This document shows positions 7,348-11,024 of a stretch of DNA of 11,024 bases, piece by piece. Location of the stretch: contig CALAGF010000157.1 in assembly GCA_937892345.1 (NCBI GenBank), positions 1 through 11,024 on the forward strand. Direction: 5' to 3'. The position numbers and the translations under genes are program-made. Every line of letters starts with the position of its first letter. The stretch's first letter is position 1. A model generated the notes under the pieces. It was not told the origin of the DNA. It saw nothing but the letters and a program-made list of their open reading frames with translations, and did no database searches. The stretch comes from an uncultured Rhodocyclaceae bacterium. Lineage in GTDB: Bacteria; Pseudomonadota; Gammaproteobacteria; Burkholderiales; Rhodocyclaceae.

Positions 7348-9003
7348 TTATGCCTTGGCGTCATTGGCTGCCTTGCCACCCGATTCCATCATGCGGGTGA
7401 TCTGCCACTGTTGGGCAATCGACAGCACGTTGTTAACCACCCAATACAGCACCAGACCGGCGGGGAACCAGAAGAACATCACCCCGAAGATCAAGGGCAT
7501 GGCCATCATCACCTTGGCCTGGATAGGATCCGGCGGCGTCGGATTGAGTTTCATCTGAACGAACATCGAAACCATCATGATCACCGGCAGGATGAACCAA
7601 GGATCAGGCGAAGCCAAGTCGGTAATCCAGCCCACCCACGGTGCGTCGCGCATTTCGACAGCGCCGAGCAGCACCCAGTAGAGTGCAATGAACACCGGAA
7701 TCTGAATCAGGATCGGCAGGCAGCCACCGAGCGGATTGATCTTTTCAGTCTGGTACAGCTTCATCATTTCCTGGTTCAGACGGGCCTTGTCATCGCCATA
7801 GCGCTCCTTGAGCTGGGTCAGGCGCGGCGTGACCAGACGCATCTTGGCCATCGACTTGTAAGAAGCAGCGGAGAGCGGGAAGAAAGCCAGCTTGATCAGC
7901 ACGGTCAGAATGACGATTGCCCAGCCCCAGTTGCCAATCACACCATGAATGGCTTCAAGACCCCAGAAAATCGGTGCTGCAATCACGGTCAGCCAACCGT
8001 AATCAACCACCAGTTCAAGTCCGGGCGCCATCTTCTTTAGCTCGGACTGGATTTGCGGGCCGGCAAACAGGGTCATCCCGGTTTCGCCTTTTGCACCAGG
8101 CGCAATTTCGGCCACCGGCACAATCAAGCCGCTCTGGTAGAGCTTGCTGCCTTCCAGCTTGCTTGCGTAAAACTCGCGTTGGGTACCGGTTTTGGGCACG
8201 TAAGCGGAGACAAAATAGTGCTGAACCACCGCCACCCAGCCGTTATCCGCCGTTTTCGCGAACTTCGCGCTCTTGTCAGCAATATCGCCCCACTTCAGCT
8301 TCTGATATTTTTCTGCGTCGGTATAAACGGCGGGACCGGTAAAGGTCTGCATCATGGTGGTATCGCCAGCCGAGGCAGAGTCATCTCTCTGCAACTGGTA
8401 ATAGGCATGGGCGGCCATTGGCTTGTCACCGCCATTGACGATTTCCCAGCTTACGTCAATCACGTAGGAACCCCGCTTGAAGGTCAGAATCTTTGCGACC
8501 TTGACCCCATTGGCTGCGTCGGCTTCGAGACGAACCTTGAGTTCATCGCTGCCAGCAGCCAATTCATCCGGCCCCTGAACCCGCGTAAACACAGTGCGAT
8601 GCGTGGGCAAACCATCGCCCAGCAAGCCACTTTGGGCAACATAGTGGTGGCTGGGATCAAACAGCATGAAGGTCTTCGACTTGTCTTCATGATCCTTGTA
8701 CTTCAGCAATTCCATGCCGATGAGATCGCCACCCTGCGTTGAAATCGTTGCTTTCAACAAGTCGGTGCTGATGGAAAAACTGGGTGACGTTTCAGCAGCA
8801 GGCGCCGGGCTGGCAGGAAGTGCTGTGGCGCCAACCTGCAAACTGGCAGAAGGCTTGGGAAGGGAAGCATTGCCGGAGGGATTTCCCTGAGCAGCAGCCA
8901 CTTGGGCAACCGGTTGCGGCTGTTTGTAAACCTGCCATTTTTCCCACAGCATGAAGCTGGAGAAGGCAAAGATCATGACCAGTATCAGACGTCGAGTATC
9001 CAT
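7348..9003 (-). CDS. yidC: Membrane protein insertase YidC
   Basis: A 551-residue inner-membrane insertase that places proteins in the membrane alone or with SecYEG. Residues 5-20 form the first membrane segment (LILVMIFAFSSFMLW), followed by an Ala/Pro-rich linker (about 28-75) and the large Gram-negative periplasmic domain to about 335. The conserved core follows: FFPLSAASYKSMAKMR (374-389), NPLGGCLPILIQIPVFIALYW (423-443) and FPAGLVLYWVVNNVLSIAQQW (513-533). K371 sits where E. coli YidC has Arg366, the hydrophilic-groove charge; a Lys still supplies it. The ATG at 9003 gives the standard MDTRRL-type start; an in-frame start at 9033 would add 10 residues overlapping yidD and is not needed. 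The gap from yidD is 26 bases, to mnmE 3 bases. Confidence 0.97.
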   Translation of the reverse strand: MDTRRLILVMIFAFSSFMLWEKWQVYKQPQPVAQVAAAQGNPSGNASLPKPSASLQVGATALPASPAPAAETSPSFSISTDLLKATISTQGGDLIGMELLKYKDHEDKSKTFMLFDPSHHYVAQSGLLGDGLPTHRTVFTRVQGPDELAAGSDELKVRLEADAANGVKVAKILTFKRGSYVIDVSWEIVNGGDKPMAAHAYYQLQRDDSASAGDTTMMQTFTGPAVYTDAEKYQKLKWGDIADKSAKFAKTADNGWVAVVQHYFVSAYVPKTGTQREFYASKLEGSKLYQSGLIVPVAEIAPGAKGETGMTLFAGPQIQSELKKMAPGLELVVDYGWLTVIAAPIFWGLEAIHGVIGNWGWAIVILTVLIKLAFFPLSAASYKSMAKMRLVTPRLTQLKERYGDDKARLNQEMMKLYQTEKINPLGGCLPILIQIPVFIALYWVLLGAVEMRDAPWVGWITDLASPDPWFILPVIMMVSMFVQMKLNPTPPDPIQAKVMMAMPLIFGVMFFWFPAGLVLYWVVNNVLSIAQQWQITRMMESGGKAANDAKA

Positions 9004-9029
9004 GTGCTGCCTACTTAAATGTTGGAATT

Positions 9030-9239
9030 TCAAGGTACGGGATCATACCCGCCTGGGTGCCAGGGGTGACAGCGGCAGATACGTTTGGTACCCAGCCAGC
9101 CACCTTTGACGGGGCCGTACTTTTCGATGGCGTCGATTGTATATTCCGAACATGTCGGAAAATAGCGGCATCGGCGTCCGATCAGCGGGCTGATTGCATA
9201 TTGGTATACGCGAACCAGACCGATCATCAGGAATTTCAT
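9030..9239 (-). CDS. yidD: Membrane protein insertion efficiency factor YidD
   Basis: A complete 69-residue protein of the YidD family, which associates with the inner membrane and assists YidC/Sec-dependent insertion; its exact activity is unsettled. An N-terminal amphipathic helix (MKFLMIGLVRVYQYAISPLI) is followed by the family signature: CRYFPTCSEYTIDAIEKYG, then GGWLGTKRICRCHPWHPGGYDPVP to the end. All conserved cysteines are present. Its ATG overlaps the rnpA stop in an ATGA (9239-9236), so translation is probably coupled to rnpA. The gene sits just upstream of yidC, the usual arrangement. Confidence 0.96.
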   Translation of the reverse strand: MKFLMIGLVRVYQYAISPLIGRRCRYFPTCSEYTIDAIEKYGPVKGGWLGTKRICRCHPWHPGGYDPVP

Positions 9240-9607
9240 CGGGATTCCCGCTGTTGGCGCGGGCGAATCAGGCGCTCAAGCAACTTCACGAAATCATCTG
9301 CGATCGCTTTGCCATCAAGCGGCATTGGCTTCGCACACAATCTCACAATCAGGTCGCAGGCCGGTAGTTTCTCGCGCTGCAGACGAAAACGCTCGCGCAC
9401 GATGCGTTTGACCCGATTACGGTCAACGGCGCGCTTGAGCAGTTTCTTGCCGATCACCAAACCAAGCCGGGGGTCTGCCAGACCTTCCGGACGCGGCTGA
9501 TAATGAAGCATCAGCCAGGTACCGCGTATCGCCTTCCTGAAACCAAAAACGGATGAAAATTCATCCGTTTTGGTCAGGCGATAGCGTCTGGCGAAGCATT
9601 GATTCAC
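9236..9607 (-). CDS. rnpA: Ribonuclease P protein component
   Basis: A 123-residue basic protein that binds RNase P RNA and helps remove 5' leaders from pre-tRNAs. The family start RRYRLTKTDEFSSVF (7-21) and the RNR motif GKKLLKRAVDRNRVKRIVRE (53-72) are both clear. The GTG at 9607 gives a normal length; the frame stays open upstream to 9712 through rpmH, but those residues are an out-of-frame reading of L34. The start has no good ribosome binding site, only GGCGAG directly against the GTG, and lies 16 bases after rpmH with a small hairpin in between. A terminator-like palindrome lies inside codons 13-21. Both features would keep RnpA well below L34 in amount. Confidence 0.95.
   Translation of the reverse strand: MNQCFARRYRLTKTDEFSSVFGFRKAIRGTWLMLHYQPRPEGLADPRLGLVIGKKLLKRAVDRNRVKRIVRERFRLQREKLPACDLIVRLCAKPMPLDGKAIADDFVKLLERLIRPRQQRESR
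9546..9571 (-). repeat. Perfect 12-base inverted repeat inside rnpA, terminator-like
   Basis: Arms AAAACGGATGAA (9546-9557) and TTCATCCGTTTT (9560-9571) are exact complements with a 2-base loop. In the rnpA mRNA the stem is followed by a run of five U, which resembles a weak intrinsic terminator, about 40 bases into rnpA. It could act as an attenuator between rpmH and the downstream genes. Confidence 0.5.
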
Positions 9608-9610
9608 CTC

Positions 9611-9623
9611 GCCGGATTCCGGC
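9611..9623 (-). repeat. Short hairpin between rpmH stop and rnpA start
   Basis: GCCGG (9611-9615) and CCGGC (9619-9623) form a 5-base stem with a 3-base loop, filling nearly all of the 16-base gap and abutting the rpmH TAA. It occupies the place where the rnpA ribosome binding site should be. Confidence 0.45.
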
Positions 9624-9758
9624 TTAAACAGCCAGACGCTTGCGGCCCTTGGCGCGGCGAGCGGCGAGAACGGCACGGCCGCCCTTGGTGCGCGAACGGA
9701 CCAGGAAGCCATGGGTGCGCTTGCGGCGCACGACCGACGGTTGATACGTGCGTTTCAT
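9624..9758 (-). CDS. rpmH: 50S ribosomal protein L34
   Basis: A 44-residue, strongly basic protein with the standard L34 sequence: start MKRTYQPSVVRRKRTHGF, middle RSRTKGGRAVLAARRAKGR and end KRLAV. L34 is a small protein of the large ribosomal subunit. The length and ends are exactly those usual for the family. Start ATG at 9758 is preceded by AAGGA (8 bases away) and a strong promoter, consistent with a highly expressed first gene of the series. rnpA follows after 16 bases. Confidence 0.98.
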   Translation of the reverse strand: MKRTYQPSVVRRKRTHGFLVRSRTKGGRAVLAARRAKGRKRLAV

Positions 9759-9793
9759 GTTGTAATTCCTTGATGTACTGAGAAAAACGCGTG

Positions 9794-9823
9794 ATTACAC
9801 ATTGTTTGACCCCATTCTGTCAA
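9794..9823 (-). promoter_or_regulatory. Promoter of the rpmH-rnpA-yidD-yidC-mnmE series
   Basis: On the minus strand, a perfect -35 TTGACA (9823-9818) and a -10 TGTAAT (9799-9794) are spaced 18 bases apart. Transcription would start near 9787, giving a leader of about 28 bases before the rpmH ATG. Confidence 0.7.
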
Positions 9824-9843
9824 GACGATTTATTTCCTCAAGC

Positions 9844-9852
9844 TGTGGATAA
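9844..9852 (-). promoter_or_regulatory. DnaA box
   Basis: TTATCCACA on the minus strand (TGTGGATAA as written) is a perfect consensus DnaA box. It lies about 40 bases upstream of the likely dnaA promoter and 20 bases behind the rpmH -35 box, so DnaA bound here could regulate dnaA and/or be part of the origin. Confidence 0.75.
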
Positions 9853-9893
9853 CTTTTTGGATGAGCGGTAGAATCTTGGTCTCGCTGCTCGTT

Positions 9894-9922
9894 CTGACAG
9901 CTTGGATATTTCCCGCTAATAT
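9894..9922 (+). promoter_or_regulatory. Candidate dnaA promoter
   Basis: CTGACA (9894-9899) and TAATAT (9917-9922) with a 17-base spacer. This places the start near 9929 and a leader of about 65 bases. An alternative is TTGGAT (9902-9907) with TAATAA (9926-9931). The surrounding region is rich in A+T, so other -10 matches exist. Confidence 0.45.
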
Positions 9923-9965
9923 CAATAATAAACATATAGTTATAAAGATTCGCAGCTTAAGTTTA
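9903..9965. other. A+T-rich stretch upstream of dnaA, possible unwinding element
   Basis: This stretch between the DnaA box and dnaA is markedly richer in A and T than the surrounding DNA (for example the ATATCAATAATAAACATATA portion around 9919-9938). Such regions can be the DNA unwinding element of oriC, but with only one strong DnaA box in the gap the origin assignment is unproven. Confidence 0.3.
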
Positions 9966-9978
9966 CAAGCCTGCGGAC

Positions 9979-9983
9979 AGGAG
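9979..9983 (+). promoter_or_regulatory. dnaA ribosome binding site with long spacing
   Basis: AGGAG lies 11 bases before the dnaA ATG, with a T-run in between. The spacing is longer than the usual 5-9 bases and may lower translation; no better start codon is nearby. Confidence 0.55.
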
Positions 9984-9994
9984 TTTTTTGTTCA

Positions 9995-11024
9995 ATGGCC
10001 GGTTTCTGGGAATCCTGTCTTAAACGCTTCGAGCAGGAACTGCCCGCTCAGCAATTCAACACATGGATCAAGCCACTACGCCTGGAAGGCGAAGAAGCGC
10101 CCTCTACGGACGGCTTGCGCCTGATTGCGCCAAATACCTTTATCGCCAAATGGATTCGCGACCGCTATCTGTCGCGCATCGAGGAATACAGCCAGGAGTT
10201 CTTTCAAACTGAAATCAGTATTGCGCTGATCATTCAGTCGGGAAAAGCCCCTGGGCCGAAACCCGCAAGCTCGCCCGTCAGCGGACAAGAGCCTGCAACA
10301 GTTTCCAACAACAACAGTCCTGCTCAGGCCAGTCAGGAAAAATTGCCGGGGCGGAGCGGGGTTTACGACAAATCACGCCTTTTCTCCAATTTTACCTTCG
10401 ATAATCTTGTCGTCGGGAAAGCCAACGATCTGGCCCGGGCAGCCGCCATTCAAGTGGGTAACAATCCTGGTGGCTCATATAATCCGCTATTCATTTACGG
10501 CGGCGCCGGGCTGGGCAAAACCCATTTGATTCACGCCATCGGCAATCTCATCCTCGCGGAAAATCCCGGCAAGGTCGTTCGTTATGTTCACGCAGAGGAT
10601 TATTACTCTGACGTGGTGCGGGCATATCAGCAAAAGGCTTTTGATACCTTCAAGCGCAACTACCGCTCGGTTGACGTGCTGCTCCTTGATGATGTGCAGT
10701 TTTTCAACGGCAAGGCCCGTTCTCAGGAAGAGTTCTTTTTCTTGTTCAACGCGCTGATTGAGGCCCGCAAACAACTCATCATCACTTGCGATACCTACCC
10801 CAAGGATATCAATGGTCTGGATGACCGGCTGGTCACCCGCTTTGACTGGGGTCTGACCGTTCAGATCGAGCCACCTGAACTCGAAATGCGCGTTGCCATC
10901 CTCAAGAAAAAGGCCGAAGCAGAGGATATTCAGCTCGACGACGAAGTTGCCTTCTTCATTGCCAAGCATCTGCGTTCCAATGTCCGCGAGCTTGAAGGGG
11001 CGCTCAAGCGCGTACTGGCCTATT
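9995..11024 (+). CDS. dnaA: Chromosomal replication initiator DnaA, N-terminal 343 residues (gene runs off the right edge)
   Basis: The frame is open from ATG 9995 to the end of the window; the C-terminal part with the DNA-binding helix-turn-helix is missing. DnaA-ATP binds DnaA boxes in oriC, melts the duplex and recruits the replicative helicase. Domain I (1 to about 80) begins MAGFWESCLKRFEQELPAQQ with the conserved NTWIKPL. Domain II is a Pro/Ser/Asn-rich linker (about 83-125). The AAA+ domain III begins at RLFSNFTFDNLVVGKAN, with Walker A GGAGLGKTH (169-177), Walker B LLLDD (229-233), arginine finger R282 in VTRFDWGL, and sensor II R331 in NVRELEGAL. All the ATPase residues expected are there. 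Promoter and DnaA box upstream suggest autoregulation. Confidence 0.98.
   Translation, partial: MAGFWESCLKRFEQELPAQQFNTWIKPLRLEGEEAPSTDGLRLIAPNTFIAKWIRDRYLSRIEEYSQEFFQTEISIALIIQSGKAPGPKPASSPVSGQEPATVSNNNSPAQASQEKLPGRSGVYDKSRLFSNFTFDNLVVGKANDLARAAAIQVGNNPGGSYNPLFIYGGAGLGKTHLIHAIGNLILAENPGKVVRYVHAEDYYSDVVRAYQQKAFDTFKRNYRSVDVLLLDDVQFFNGKARSQEEFFFLFNALIEARKQLIITCDTYPKDINGLDDRLVTRFDWGLTVQIEPPELEMRVAILKKKAEAEDIQLDDEVAFFIAKHLRSNVRELEGALKRVLAY

Noticed and set aside
6538..8040. A 500-codon open frame on the plus strand, antisense to mnmE and yidC
   Set aside because: It lies opposite two clear conserved genes, is rich in His, Gln and Arg with no recognisable domain, and is what high-G+C coding DNA produces in its reverse frame.
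9608..9712. N-terminal extension of RnpA through rpmH (a nested rnpA/rpmH overlap as known in Thermus)
   Set aside because: The extra residues are an out-of-frame reading of L34, and the GTG at 9607 gives a normal RnpA length and start.
9861..10124. An 87-codon plus-strand frame crossing the dnaA start
   Set aside because: It overlaps the dnaA promoter and first codons in another frame and has no recognisable features.
10487..10969. A 160-codon minus-strand frame inside dnaA
   Set aside because: Antisense to the conserved AAA+ domain of DnaA; no independent support.

Overview
The window looks like a piece of a betaproteobacterial chromosome, most likely from the Rhodocyclales (Azoarcus/Dechloromonas-like), next to the dnaA end of the replication origin. 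The evidence is the gene order mnmE-yidC-yidD-rnpA-rpmH on one strand facing away from dnaA on the other, together with protein sequences that read like betaproteobacterial versions. This assignment is inferred from gene order and remembered family sequences; no search was run.

Right part (5986-11024): the conserved origin-side block. On the minus strand, rpmH (L34), rnpA (RNase P protein), yidD, yidC and mnmE run in a tight series, with a strong promoter before rpmH. The rnpA-yidD junction is a 4-base ATGA overlap and the yidC-mnmE gap is 3 bases. dnaA starts on the plus strand at 9995 and runs off the right edge. The 236-base rpmH-dnaA gap holds one perfect DnaA box, promoters for both sides and an A+T-rich stretch.

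Middle (4497-5963): a membrane-anchored DUF2726-type protein (plus strand) and a TauE/SafE permease (minus strand), divergently arranged.

Left part (1-4428): an accessory minus-strand unit. It encodes a B12-binding-type radical SAM enzyme, a flavin-dependent halogenase-like oxidoreductase, a XanB2/Hyg5-type chorismatase and the start of a MipA/OmpV outer-membrane protein that continues past the left edge. The last three are packed without gaps. A chorismatase (source of 3-hydroxybenzoate) next to a halogenase-like flavoenzyme is typical of aryl-polyene pigment loci of the xanthomonadin/arcuflavin kind, so this is probably one edge of such a locus. No polyketide-type gene is visible inside the window, so the pathway assignment is an inference. 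The most unusual item is the radical SAM enzyme in this company, with a Ser/Cys-rich C-terminal tail.

No tRNA, rRNA, CRISPR array or mobile element was seen.
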